Below, in pieces: positions 45,811 to 59,616 of a stretch of 64,000 bases of DNA. A program made the position numbers and the translations under genes. The stretch comes from Lasioglossum baleicum (taxonomy: Eukaryota > Arthropoda > Insecta > Hymenoptera > Halictidae), in NCBI RefSeq assembly GCF_051020765.1, contig NW_027469331.1:1-64000 (forward strand). The letters are read 5' to 3'. Positions within the stretch are counted from its first letter, which is position 1; every line of letters begins with the position of its first letter. The notes under the pieces were generated by a model that saw nothing but the letters and a program-made list of their open reading frames with translations, had not been told where the DNA came from and did no database searches.

Positions 45811-46827
45811 GATTCTTCGTTTCAGAAGTGTATTTCTGTGCGGAATCGCTGTTTCGCGTGCTATATCAGTGCATTTGCATGCAAGTATGCGAAATTGGAA
45901 TAGAAAATCCGACCCGGCAAGCACGATCACCATTTATTCGAGCCTATGTCTGTTTCGACATTCTTCGTTTCAGAAGTGTATTTCTGTGCGGAATCGCCGT
46001 TTCGCGCGCTGGATCAGTGCGTTTGCATGCAAGTATGAGAAATTGGAATCGAAACTCCGACCCGGCAATCACGATCACGATTTATTCGAGCTTATGTCAG
46101 ATTCGACGATTCTTCGTTTCAGAAGTGTATTTCTGTGCGGAATCGCTGTTTCGCGCGCTAGATCAGTGCATTTGCATGCAAGTATGCGAAATTGGAATAG
46201 AAAATCCGACCCGGCAAGCACGATCACAATTTATTCGAGCCTATGTCAGATTCGACGATTCTTCGTTTCAGAAGTGTATTTCTGTGCGGAATCGCTGTTT
46301 CGCGTGCTATATCAGTGCATTTGCATGCAAGTATGCGAAATTGGCACGGAAACTCCGATTCGGCAAGCACGACCACGATTCATTCGAGCTTATGTCAGAT
46401 TCGACGATTCTTCGTTTCAGAAGTGTATTTCTGTGCGGAATCGCTGTTTCGCGTGCTATATCAGTGCATTTGCATGCAAGTATGCGAAATTGGCACGGAA
46501 AGTCCGATTTGGCAAGCACGATCACGATTTATTCGAGCCTATGTCTGTTTCGACATTCTTCGTTTCAGAAGTGTATTTCTGTGCGGAATCGCTGTTTCAC
46601 GCGCTAGATCAGTGCATTTGCATGCAAGTATGAGAAATTGGAATCGAAACTCCGACCCGGCAATCACGATCACGATTTATTCGAGCTTATGTCAGATTCG
46701 ACGATTCTTCGTTTCAGCAGTGTATTTCTGTGCGGAATCGCTGTTTCGCGTGCTATATCAGTGCATTTCCATGCAAGTATGCAAAATTGGCACGGAAACT
46801 CCGATTCGGCAAGCACGATCACGATTT
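45811..46827. repeat. Block F copy 3
   Basis: Matches copy 2 at offset 7,592 with the same subtype order, deletion monomers (near 45,948 and 46,542) and TTTCACGCGC mark near 46,598. It ends where CACGACCACGATTCATT of copy 2 is replaced by CACGATCACGATTTATT, about 46,820. Confidence 0.75.
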
Positions 46828-49800
46828 ATTCGAGCTTATGTCAGATTCGACGATTCTTCGTTTCAGAAGTGTATTTCTGTGTGGAATCGCTGTTTCGCGC
46901 GCTAGATCAGTGCATTTGCATGCAAATACGCGAAATTGGCACGAAAACTCCGATTCGGCAAGCACGATCACGATTTATTCGAGCTTATGTCACATTCGAC
47001 GATTCTTCGTTTGAGAAGTGTATTTCTGTGCGGAATCGCTGTCTCGCGTGCTATATCAGTGCATTTGCATGCAAGTATGACAAATTGGAATAGAAACTCC
47101 GACCCGGCAAGTACGATCACTATTTATTCGAGCCTATGTCAGATTCGACGATTCTTCGTTTCAGAAGTGGATTTCTGTGCGGAATCGCTGTTTCGCGTGC
47201 TAGATCAGTATATTTGTATGCACATATGCGAAATTGGCACGGAAAGTCCGATTTGGCAAGCACGATCACGATTTATTCGAGCTTATGTCAGATTCGACGA
47301 TTCTTCGTTTCAGAAGTGTATTTCTGTGTGGAATCGCTGTTTCGCGCGCTAGATCAGTGCATTTGCATGCAAGTATGAGTAATTGGAATCGAAACTCCGA
47401 CCCGGCAATCACGACCACGATTTATTCGAGCTTATGTCAGATTCGACGATTCTTCGTTTCAGAAGTGTATTTCTGTGCGGAATCGCTGTCTCGCGTGCTA
47501 TATCAGTGCATTTGCATGCAAATATGCGAAATTGGAACGAAAACTCCGATTCGGCAAGCACGATCACGATTTATTCGAGCTTATGTCAGATTCGACGATT
47601 CTTCGTTTCAGAAGTGTATTTCTGTGCGGAATCGCTGTTTCGCGTGCTAGATCAGTATATTTGTATGCAGATATGCGAAATTGGCACGGCAACTCCGATT
47701 TGGCAAGCACGATCACGATTTATTCGAGCTTATGTCAGATTCGACGATTCTTCGTTTCAGAAGTGTATTTCTGTGCGGAATCGCTGTTTAGCGTGCTAGA
47801 TCAGTGCATTTGTATGCAAATATGCGAAATTGGCACGAAAACTCCGATTCGGCAAGCACGATCACGATTTATTCGAGCTTATGTCACATTCGACGATTCT
47901 TCGTTTGAGAAGTGTATTTCTGTGCGGAATCGCTGTTTCGCGCGCTAGATCAGTGCATTTGCATGCAAGTATGAGTAATTGGAATCGAAACTCCGACCCG
48001 GCAATCACGACCACGATTTATTCGAGCTTATGTCAGATTCGACGATTCTTCGTTTCAGAAGTGTATTTCTGTGCGGAATCGCTGTTTCGCGCGCTAGATC
48101 AGTGCATTTGCATGCAAGTATGAGTAATTGGAATCGAAACTCCGACCCGGCAATCACGATCACGATTTATTCGAGCTTATGTCAGATTCGACGATTCTTC
48201 GTTTCAGAAGTGTATTTCTGTGCGGAATCGCTGTTTCGCGTGCTATATCAGTGCATTTGCATGCAAGTATGCGAAATTGGCACGGAAACTCCGATTCGGC
48301 AAGCACGACCACGATTCATTCGAGCTTATGTCTGTTTCGACATTCTTCGTTTCAGAAGTGTATTTCTGTGCGGAATCGCTGTTTCGCGCGCTAGATCAGT
48401 GCGTTTGCATGCAAGTATGCGAAATTGGAATCGAAACTCCGACCCGGCAAGCACGACCACGATTCATTCGAGCTTATGTCAGATTCGACGATTCTTCGTT
48501 TCAGAAGTGTATTTCTGTGCGGAATCGCTGTTTCGCGTGCTATATCAGTGCATTTGCATGCAAGTATGAGAAATTGGAATAGAAAAGCCGACCCGGCAAG
48601 CACGATCACCATTTATTCGAGCCAATGTCTGTTTCGACATTCTTCGTTTCAGAAGTGTATTTCTGTGCGGAATCGCTGTTTCGCGTGCTATATCAGTGCA
48701 TTTCCATGCAAGTATGCAAAATTGGCACGGAAACTCCGATTCGGCAAGCACGATCACGATTTATTCGAGCTTATGTCAGATTCGACGATTCTTCGTTTCA
48801 GAAGTGTATTTCTGTGCGGAATCGCCGTTTCGCGCGCTGGATCAGTGCGTTTGCATGCAAGTATGAGAAATTGGAATCGAAACTCCGACCCGGCAATCAC
48901 GATCACGATTTATTCGAGCTTATGTCAGATTCGACGATTCTTCGTTTCAGAAGTGTATTTCTGTGCGGAATCGCTGTTTCGCGTGCTATATCAGTGCATT
49001 TGCATGCAAGTATGCGAAATTGGAATAGAAACTCCGACCCGGCAAGCACGATCACAATTTATTCGAGCTTATGTCAGATTCGACGATTCTTCATTTGAGA
49101 AGTGTATTTCTGTGCGGAATCGCTGTTTCGCGCGCTAGATCAGTGCATTTGCATGCAAGTATGAGTAATTGGAATCGAAACTCCGACCCGGCAATCACGA
49201 CCACGATTTATTCGAGCTTATGTCAGATTCGACGATTCTTCGTTTCAGAAGTGTATTTCTGTGCGGAATCGCTGTCTCGCGTGCTATATCAGTGCATTTG
49301 CATGCAAGTATGCGAAATTGGCACGGAAACTCCGATTCGGCAAGCACGACCACGATTCATTCGAGCTTATGTCTGTTTCGACATTCTTCGTTTCAGAAGT
49401 GTATTTCTGTGCGGAATCGCTGTTTCGCGCGCTAGATCAGTGCGTTTGCATGCAAGTATGCGAAATTGGAATCGAAACTCCGACCCGGCAAGCACGACCA
49501 CGATTCATTCGAGCTTATGTCAGATTCGACGATTCTTCGTTTCAGAAGTGTATTTCTGTGCGGAATCGCTGTTTCGCGTGCTATATCAGTGCATTTGCAT
49601 GCAAGTATGCGAAATTGGAATAGAAAATCCGACCCGGCAAGCACGATCACCATTTATTCGAGCCTATGTCTGTTTCGACATTCTTCGTTTCAGAAGTGTA
49701 TTTCTGTGCGGAATCGCCGTTTCGCGCGCTGGATCAGTGCGTTTGCATGCAAGTATGAGAAATTGGAATCGAAACTCCGACCCGGCAATCACGATCACGA

Positions 49801-50389
49801 TTTATTCGAGCTTATGTCAGATTCGACGATTCTTCGTTACAGAAGTGTATTTCTGTGCGGAATCGCTGTTTCGCGCGCTAGATCAGTGCATTTGCATGCA
49901 AGTATGCGAAATTGGAATAGAAAATCCGACCCGGCAAGCACGATCACAATTTATTCGAGCCTATGTCAGATTCGACGATTCTTCGTTTCAGAAGTGTATT
50001 TCTGTGTGGAATCGCTGTTTCGCGCGCTAGATCAGTGCATTTGCATGCAAATACGCGAAATTGGCACGAAAACTCCGATTCGGCAAGCACGATCACGATT
50101 TATTCGAGCTTATGTCACATTCGACGATTCTTCGTTTGAGAAGTGTATTTCTGTACGGAATCGCTGTCTCGTGTGCTATATCAGTGCATTTGCATGCAAG
50201 TACGACAAATCGGAATAGAAACTCCGACCCGGCAAGTACGATCACTATTTATTCGAGCCTATGTCAGATTCGACGATTCTTCGTTTCAGAAGTGGATTTC
50301 TGTGCGGAATCGCTGTTTCGCGTGCTAGATCAGTATATTTGTATGCAGATATGCGAAATTGGCACGGAAAGTCCGATTTGGCAAGCACG
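46828..50389. repeat. Mosaic of degenerate E-type segments
   Basis: Segments match the E units at offset 3,869 (one base less than the E period): about 47,620-48,590 with 51,490-52,460, and about 48,790-49,330 with 52,660-53,200. Between them are pieces from block F-like and D-like units (46,828-47,364 with 35.5-36.05 kb; about 50,061 with 46,936). Several private changes (GAAAAGCCGACCC near 48,586, CCAATGTC near 48,623, TTCATTTGAG near 49,090, TTCGTTACAG near 49,837) show it is older than the E tandem block. Five deletion monomers are included. No gene is present. Confidence 0.72.
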
Positions 50390-53300
50390 ATCACGATTTA
50401 TTCGAGCTTATGTCAGATTCGACGATTCTTCGTTTCAGAAGTGTATTTCTGTGCGGAATCGCTGTTTCGCGTGCTATATCAGTGCATTTGCATGCAAGTA
50501 TGCGAAATTGGCACGGAAACTCCGATTCGGCAAGCACGACCACGCTTCATTCGAGCTTATGTCTGTTTCGACATTCTTCGTTTCAGAAGTGTATTTCTGT
50601 GCGGAATCGCTGTTTCGCGCGCTAGATCAGTGCGTTTGCATGCAAGTATGCGAAATTGGAATCGAAACTCCGACCCGGCAATCACGATCACGATTTATTC
50701 GAGCTTATGTCAGATTCGACGATTCTTCGTTTCAGAAGTGTATTTCTGTGCGGAATCGCTGTTTCGCGTGCTATATCAGTGCATTTGCATGCAAGTATGC
50801 GAAATTGGAATAGAAACTCCGACCCGGCAAGCACGATCACAATTTATTCGAGCTTATGTCAGACTCGACGATTCTTCGTTTGAGAAGTTTATTTCTGTGC
50901 GGAATCGCTGTTTCGCGCGCTAGATCAGTGCATTTGCATGCAAATATGCGAAATTGGCACGAAAACTCCGATTCGGCAAGCACGATCACGATTTATTCGA
51001 GCTTATGTCAGATTCGACGATTCTTCGTTTCAGAAGTGTATTTCTGTGCGGAATCGCCGTTTAGCGTGCTAGATCAGTGCATTTGTATGCAAATATGCGA
51101 AATTGGAACGAAAACTCCGATTCGGCAAGCACGATCACGATTTATTCGAGCTTATGTCAGATTCGACGATTCTTCGTTTCAGAAGTGTATTTCTGTGCGG
51201 AATCGCTGTTTCGCGTGCTATATCAGTGCATTTGCATGCAAGTATGCGAAATTGGCACGGAAACTCCGATTCGGAAAGCACGACCACGATTTATTCGAGC
51301 TTATGTCAGATTCGACGATTCTTCGTTTCAGAAGTGTATTTCTGTGCGGAATCGCTGTCTCGCGTGCTATATCAGTGCATTTGCATGCAAGTATGCGAAA
51401 TTGGAATAGAAACTCTGACCCGGCAAGTAGGATCACAATTTATTCGAGCCTATGTCAGATTCGACGATTTTTCGTTTCAGAAGTGTATTTCTGTGCGGAA
51501 TCGCTGTTTCGCGTGCTAGATCAGTATATTTGTATGCAGATATGCGAAATTGGCACGGCAACTCCGATTTGGCAAGCACGATCACGATTTATTCGAGCTT
51601 ATGTCAGATTCGACGATTCTTCGTTTCAGAAGTGTATTTCTGTGCGGAATCGCTGTTTAGCGTGCTAGATCAGTGCATTTGTATGCAAATATGCGAAATT
51701 GGCACGAAAACTCCGATTCGGCAAGCACGATCACGATTTATTCGAGCTTATGTCACATTCGACGATTCTTCGTTTGAGAAGTGTATTTCTGTGCGGAATC
51801 GCTGTTTCGCGCGCTAGATCAGTGCATTTGCATGCAAGTATGAGTAATTGGAATCGAAACTCCGACCCGGCAATCACGACCACGATTTATTCGAGCTTAT
51901 GTCAGATTCGACGATTCTTCGTTTCAGAAGTGTATTTCTGTGCGGAATCGCTGTTTCGCGCGCTAGATCAGTGCATTTGCATGCAAGTATGAGTAATTGG
52001 AATCGAAACTCCGACCCGGCAATCACGATCACGATTTATTCGAGCTTATGTCAGATTCGACGATTCTTCGTTTCAGAAGTGTATTTCTGTGCGGAATCGC
52101 TGTTTCGCGTGCTATATCAGTGCATTTGCATGCAAGTATGCGAAATTGGCACGGAAACTCCGATTCGGCAAGCACGACCACGATTCATTCGAGCTTATGT
52201 CTGTTTCGACATTCTTCGTTTCAGAAGTGTATTTCTGTGCGGAATCGCTGTTTCGCGCGCTAGATCAGTGCGTTTGCATGCAAGTATGCGAAATTGGAAT
52301 CGAAACTCCGACCCGGCAAGCACGACCACGATTCATTCGAGCTTATGTCAGATTCGACGATTCTTCGTTTCAGAAGTGTATTTCTGTGCGGAATCGCTGT
52401 TTCGCGTGCTATATCAGTGCATTTGCATGCAAGTATGAGAAATTGGAATAGAAAATCCGACCCGGCAATCACGATCACGATTTATTCGAGCTTATGTCAG
52501 ATTCGACGATTCTTCGTTTCAGAAGTGTATTTCTGTGCGGAATCGCTGTTTCGCGTGCTATATCAGTGCATTTGCATGCAAGTATGCGAAATTGGAATAG
52601 AAAATCCGACCCGGCAAGCACGATCACCATTTATTCGAGCCGATGTCTGTTTCGACATTCTTCGTTTCAGAAGTGTATTTCTGTGCGGAATCGCCGTTTC
52701 GCGCGCTGGATCAGTGCGTTTGCATGCAAGTATGAGAAATTGGAATCGAAACTCCGACCCGGCAATCACGATCACGATTTATTCGAGCTTATGTCAGATT
52801 CGACGATTCTTCGTTTCAGAAGTGTATTTCTGTGCGGAATCGCTGTTTCGCGTGCTATATCAGTGCATTTGCATGCAAGTATGCGAAATTGGAATAGAAA
52901 CTCCGACCCGGCAAGCACGATCACAATTTATTCGAGCTTATGTCAGATTCGACGATTCTTCGTTTGAGAAGTGTATTTCTGTGCGGAATCGCTGTTTCGC
53001 GCGCTAGATCAGTGCATTTGCATGCAAGTATGAGTAATTGGAATCGAAACTCCGACCCGGCAATCACGACCACGATTTATTCGAGCTTATGTCAGATTCG
53101 ACGATTCTTCGTTTCAGAAGTGTATTTCTGTGCGGAATCGCTGTCTCGCGTGCTATATCAGTGCATTTGCATGCAAGTATGCGAAATTGGCACGGAAAGT
53201 CCGATTTGGCAAGCACGATCACGATTTATTCGAGCCTATGTCTGTTTCGACATTCTTCGTTTCAGAAGTGTATTTCTGTGCGGAATCGCTGTTTCACGCG

Positions 53301-54259
53301 CTAGATCAGTGCATTTGCATGCAAGTATGAGAAATTGGAATCGAAACTCCGACCCGGCAATCACGATCACGATTTATTCGAGCTTATGTCAGATTCGACG
53401 ATTCTTCGTTTCAGCAGTGTATTTCTGTGCGGAATCGCTGTTTCGCGTGCTATATCAGTGCATTTCCATGCAAGTATGCAAAATTGGCACGGAAACTCCG
53501 ATTCGGCAAGCACGATCACGATTTATTCGAGCTTATGTCAGATTCGACGATTCTTCGTTTCAGAAGTGTATTTCTGTGTGGAATCGCTGTTTCGCGCGCT
53601 AGATCAGTGCATTTGCATGCAAGTATGAGTAATTGGAATCGAAACTCCGACCCGGCAATCACGACCACGATTTATTCGAGCTTATGTCAGATTCGACGAT
53701 TCTTCGTTTCAGAAGTGTATTTCTGCGCGGAATCGCTGTCTCGCGTGCTATATCAGTGCATTTGCATGCAAGTATGACAAATTGGAATAGAAACTCCGAC
53801 CCGGCAAGTACGATCACAATTTATTCGAGCCTATCTCAGATTCGACGATTCTTCGTTTCAGAAGTGTATTTCTGTGCGGAATCGCTGTTTCGCGTGCTAG
53901 ATCAGTATATTTGTATGCAGATATGCGAAATTGGCACGGAAAGTCCGATTTGGCAAGCACGATCACGATTTATTCGAGCTTATGTCAGATTCGACGATTC
54001 TTCGTTTCAGAAGTGTATTTCTGTGTGGAATCGCTGTTTCGCGCGCTAGATCAGTGCATTTGCATGCAAATATGCGAAATTGGCACGAAAACTCCGATTC
54101 GGCAAGCACGATCACGATTTATTCGAGCTTATGTCAGATTCGACGATTCTTCGTTTGAGAAGTGTATTTCTGTGCGGAATCGCTGTTTCGCGCGCTAGAT
54201 CAGTGCATTTGCATGCAAGTATGAGTAATTGGAATCGAAACTCCGACCCGGCAATCACG
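50390..54259. repeat. HOR E copy 1 (26 monomers, 3,870 bp)
   Basis: Repeats at 54,260 with constant offset 3,870. Twenty-six monomers minus four deletion monomers (near 50,561, 52,199, 52,645 and 53,240) give exactly 3,870. Diagnostic shared changes are CACGCTTCATT near 50,545, GAAGTTTATTTC near 50,886, GAGCCGATGTC near 52,640, TGCGCGGAATC near 53,725 and GCCTATCTCAG near 53,833. No difference from copies 2 and 3 was noticed. Confidence 0.88.
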
Positions 54260-57200
54260 ATCACGATTTATTCGAGCTTATGTCAGATTCGACGATTCTT
54301 CGTTTCAGAAGTGTATTTCTGTGCGGAATCGCTGTTTCGCGTGCTATATCAGTGCATTTGCATGCAAGTATGCGAAATTGGCACGGAAACTCCGATTCGG
54401 CAAGCACGACCACGCTTCATTCGAGCTTATGTCTGTTTCGACATTCTTCGTTTCAGAAGTGTATTTCTGTGCGGAATCGCTGTTTCGCGCGCTAGATCAG
54501 TGCGTTTGCATGCAAGTATGCGAAATTGGAATCGAAACTCCGACCCGGCAATCACGATCACGATTTATTCGAGCTTATGTCAGATTCGACGATTCTTCGT
54601 TTCAGAAGTGTATTTCTGTGCGGAATCGCTGTTTCGCGTGCTATATCAGTGCATTTGCATGCAAGTATGCGAAATTGGAATAGAAACTCCGACCCGGCAA
54701 GCACGATCACAATTTATTCGAGCTTATGTCAGACTCGACGATTCTTCGTTTGAGAAGTTTATTTCTGTGCGGAATCGCTGTTTCGCGCGCTAGATCAGTG
54801 CATTTGCATGCAAATATGCGAAATTGGCACGAAAACTCCGATTCGGCAAGCACGATCACGATTTATTCGAGCTTATGTCAGATTCGACGATTCTTCGTTT
54901 CAGAAGTGTATTTCTGTGCGGAATCGCCGTTTAGCGTGCTAGATCAGTGCATTTGTATGCAAATATGCGAAATTGGAACGAAAACTCCGATTCGGCAAGC
55001 ACGATCACGATTTATTCGAGCTTATGTCAGATTCGACGATTCTTCGTTTCAGAAGTGTATTTCTGTGCGGAATCGCTGTTTCGCGTGCTATATCAGTGCA
55101 TTTGCATGCAAGTATGCGAAATTGGCACGGAAACTCCGATTCGGAAAGCACGACCACGATTTATTCGAGCTTATGTCAGATTCGACGATTCTTCGTTTCA
55201 GAAGTGTATTTCTGTGCGGAATCGCTGTCTCGCGTGCTATATCAGTGCATTTGCATGCAAGTATGCGAAATTGGAATAGAAACTCTGACCCGGCAAGTAG
55301 GATCACAATTTATTCGAGCCTATGTCAGATTCGACGATTTTTCGTTTCAGAAGTGTATTTCTGTGCGGAATCGCTGTTTCGCGTGCTAGATCAGTATATT
55401 TGTATGCAGATATGCGAAATTGGCACGGCAACTCCGATTTGGCAAGCACGATCACGATTTATTCGAGCTTATGTCAGATTCGACGATTCTTCGTTTCAGA
55501 AGTGTATTTCTGTGCGGAATCGCTGTTTAGCGTGCTAGATCAGTGCATTTGTATGCAAATATGCGAAATTGGCACGAAAACTCCGATTCGGCAAGCACGA
55601 TCACGATTTATTCGAGCTTATGTCACATTCGACGATTCTTCGTTTGAGAAGTGTATTTCTGTGCGGAATCGCTGTTTCGCGCGCTAGATCAGTGCATTTG
55701 CATGCAAGTATGAGTAATTGGAATCGAAACTCCGACCCGGCAATCACGACCACGATTTATTCGAGCTTATGTCAGATTCGACGATTCTTCGTTTCAGAAG
55801 TGTATTTCTGTGCGGAATCGCTGTTTCGCGCGCTAGATCAGTGCATTTGCATGCAAGTATGAGTAATTGGAATCGAAACTCCGACCCGGCAATCACGATC
55901 ACGATTTATTCGAGCTTATGTCAGATTCGACGATTCTTCGTTTCAGAAGTGTATTTCTGTGCGGAATCGCTGTTTCGCGTGCTATATCAGTGCATTTGCA
56001 TGCAAGTATGCGAAATTGGCACGGAAACTCCGATTCGGCAAGCACGACCACGATTCATTCGAGCTTATGTCTGTTTCGACATTCTTCGTTTCAGAAGTGT
56101 ATTTCTGTGCGGAATCGCTGTTTCGCGCGCTAGATCAGTGCGTTTGCATGCAAGTATGCGAAATTGGAATCGAAACTCCGACCCGGCAAGCACGACCACG
56201 ATTCATTCGAGCTTATGTCAGATTCGACGATTCTTCGTTTCAGAAGTGTATTTCTGTGCGGAATCGCTGTTTCGCGTGCTATATCAGTGCATTTGCATGC
56301 AAGTATGAGAAATTGGAATAGAAAATCCGACCCGGCAATCACGATCACGATTTATTCGAGCTTATGTCAGATTCGACGATTCTTCGTTTCAGAAGTGTAT
56401 TTCTGTGCGGAATCGCTGTTTCGCGTGCTATATCAGTGCATTTGCATGCAAGTATGCGAAATTGGAATAGAAAATCCGACCCGGCAAGCACGATCACCAT
56501 TTATTCGAGCCGATGTCTGTTTCGACATTCTTCGTTTCAGAAGTGTATTTCTGTGCGGAATCGCCGTTTCGCGCGCTGGATCAGTGCGTTTGCATGCAAG
56601 TATGAGAAATTGGAATCGAAACTCCGACCCGGCAATCACGATCACGATTTATTCGAGCTTATGTCAGATTCGACGATTCTTCGTTTCAGAAGTGTATTTC
56701 TGTGCGGAATCGCTGTTTCGCGTGCTATATCAGTGCATTTGCATGCAAGTATGCGAAATTGGAATAGAAACTCCGACCCGGCAAGCACGATCACAATTTA
56801 TTCGAGCTTATGTCAGATTCGACGATTCTTCGTTTGAGAAGTGTATTTCTGTGCGGAATCGCTGTTTCGCGCGCTAGATCAGTGCATTTGCATGCAAGTA
56901 TGAGTAATTGGAATCGAAACTCCGACCCGGCAATCACGACCACGATTTATTCGAGCTTATGTCAGATTCGACGATTCTTCGTTTCAGAAGTGTATTTCTG
57001 TGCGGAATCGCTGTCTCGCGTGCTATATCAGTGCATTTGCATGCAAGTATGCGAAATTGGCACGGAAAGTCCGATTTGGCAAGCACGATCACGATTTATT
57101 CGAGCCTATGTCTGTTTCGACATTCTTCGTTTCAGAAGTGTATTTCTGTGCGGAATCGCTGTTTCACGCGCTAGATCAGTGCATTTGCATGCAAGTATGA

Positions 57201-59616
57201 GAAATTGGAATCGAAACTCCGACCCGGCAATCACGATCACGATTTATTCGAGCTTATGTCAGATTCGACGATTCTTCGTTTCAGCAGTGTATTTCTGTGC
57301 GGAATCGCTGTTTCGCGTGCTATATCAGTGCATTTCCATGCAAGTATGCAAAATTGGCACGGAAACTCCGATTCGGCAAGCACGATCACGATTTATTCGA
57401 GCTTATGTCAGATTCGACGATTCTTCGTTTCAGAAGTGTATTTCTGTGTGGAATCGCTGTTTCGCGCGCTAGATCAGTGCATTTGCATGCAAGTATGAGT
57501 AATTGGAATCGAAACTCCGACCCGGCAAGCACGACCACGATTCATTCGAGCTTATGTCTGTTTCGACATTCTTCGTTTCAGAAGTGTATTTCTGTGCGGA
57601 ATCGCTGTTTCGCGCGCTAGATCAGTGCGTTTGCATGCAAGTATGCGAAATTGGAATCGAAACTCCGACCCGGCAAGCACGACCACGATTCATTCGAGCT
57701 TATGTCAGATTCGACGATTCTTCGTTTCAGAAGTGTATTTCTGTGCGGAATCGCTGTTTCGCGTGCTATATCAGTGCATTTGCATGCAAGTATGAGAAAT
57801 TGGAATAGAAAATCCGACCCGGCAATCACGATCACGATTTATTCGAGCTTATGTCAGATTCGACGATTCTTCGTTTCAGAAGTGTATTTCTGTGCGGAAT
57901 CGCTGTTTCGCGTGCTATATCAGTGCATTTGCATGCAAGTATGCGAAATTGGAATAGAAAATCCGACCCGGCAAGCACGATCACCATTTATTCGAGCCGA
58001 TGTCTGTTTCGACATTCTTCGTTTCAGAAGTGTATTTCTGTGCGGAATCGCCGTTTCGCGCGCTGGATCAGTGCGTTTGCATGCAAGTATGAGAAATTGG
58101 AATCGAAACTCCGACCCGGCAATCACGATCACGATTTATTCGAGCTTATGTCAGATTCGACGATTCTTCGTTTCAGAAGTGTATTTCTGTGCGGAATCGC
58201 TGTTTCGCGTGCTATATCAGTGCATTTGCATGCAAGTATGCGAAATTGGAATAGAAACTCCGACCCGGCAAGCACGATCACAATTTATTCGAGCTTATGT
58301 CAGATTCGACGATTCTTCGTTTGAGAAGTGTATTTCTGTGCGGAATCGCTGTTTCGCGCGCTAGATCAGTGCATTTGCATGCAAGTATGAGTAATTGGAA
58401 TCGAAACTCCGACCCGGCAATCACGACCACGATTTATTCGAGCTTATGTCAGATTCGACGATTCTTCGTTTCAGAAGTGTATTTCTGTGCGGAATCGCTG
58501 TCTCGCGTGCTATATCAGTGCATTTGCATGCAAGTATGCGAAATTGGCACGGAAAGTCCGATTTGGCAAGCACGATCACGATTTATTCGAGCCTATGTCT
58601 GTTTCGACATTCTTCGTTTCAGAAGTGTATTTCTGTGCGGAATCGCTGTTTCACGCGCTAGATCAGTGCATTTGCATGCAAGTATGAGAAATTGGAATCG
58701 AAACTCCGACCCGGCAATCACGATCACGATTTATTCGAGCTTATGTCAGATTCGACGATTCTTCGTTTCAGCAGTGTATTTCTGTGCGGAATCGCTGTTT
58801 CGCGTGCTATATCAGTGCATTTCCATGCAAGTATGCAAAATTGGCACGGAAACTCCGATTCGGCAAGCACGATCACGATTTATTCGAGCTTATGTCAGAT
58901 TCGACGATTCTTCGTTTCAGAAGTGTATTTCTGTGTGGAATCGCTGTTTCGCGCGCTAGATCAGTGCATTTGCATGCAAGTATGAGTAATTGGAATCGAA
59001 ACTCCGACCCGGCAATCACGACCACGATTTATTCGAGCTTATGTCAGATTCGACGATTCTTCGTTTCAGAAGTGTATTTCTGCGCGGAATCGCTGTCTCG
59101 CGTGCTATATCAGTGCATTTGCATGCAAGTATGACAAATTGGAATAGAAACTCCGACCCGGCAAGTACGATCACAATTTATTCGAGCCTATCTCAGATTC
59201 GACGATTCTTCGTTTCAGAAGTGTATTTCTGTGCGGAATCGCTGTTTCGCGTGCTAGATCAGTATATTTGTATGCAGATATGCGAAATTGGCACGGAAAG
59301 TCCGATTTGGCAAGCACGATCACGATTTATTCGAGCTTATGTCAGATTCGACGATTCTTCGTTTCAGAAGTGTATTTCTGTGTGGAATCGCTGTTTCGCG
59401 CGCTAGATCAGTGCATTTGCATGCAAATATGCGAAATTGGCACGAAAACTCCGATTCGGCAAGCACGATCACGATTTATTCGAGCTTATGTCAGATTCGA
59501 CGATTCTTCGTTTGAGAAGTGTATTTCTGTGCGGAATCGCTGTTTCGCGCGCTAGATCAGTGCATTTGCATGCAAGTATGAGTAATTGGAATCGAAACTC
59601 CGACCCGGCAATCACG
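54260..59616. repeat. HOR E copy 2, enlarged by an internal 1,487-bp duplication (5,357 bp)
   Basis: Follows copy 1 at offset 3,870 up to 57,525 and again, at offset 5,357, from 59,013 to the end. The extra 1,487 bp is a second copy of 56,039-57,525 inserted directly after the first. Apart from that the unit carries the same diagnostic changes as copies 1 and 3. Confidence 0.88.
56039..59012. repeat. Ten-monomer tandem duplication (2 x 1,487 bp) inside HOR E copy 2
   Basis: 56,039-57,525 and 57,526-59,012 are the same sequence. Ten monomers minus three deletion monomers (near 56,069, 56,515 and 57,110) give 1,487. The junction lies inside GGCAAGCACGACCACGATT: upstream follows the AATCACGACC unit and downstream the AAGCACGACCACGATTC unit. 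The crossover was thus in register at the same monomer position. Copies 1 and 3 of HOR E lack it, so it is younger than the E duplications or was lost from them. Confidence 0.88.
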
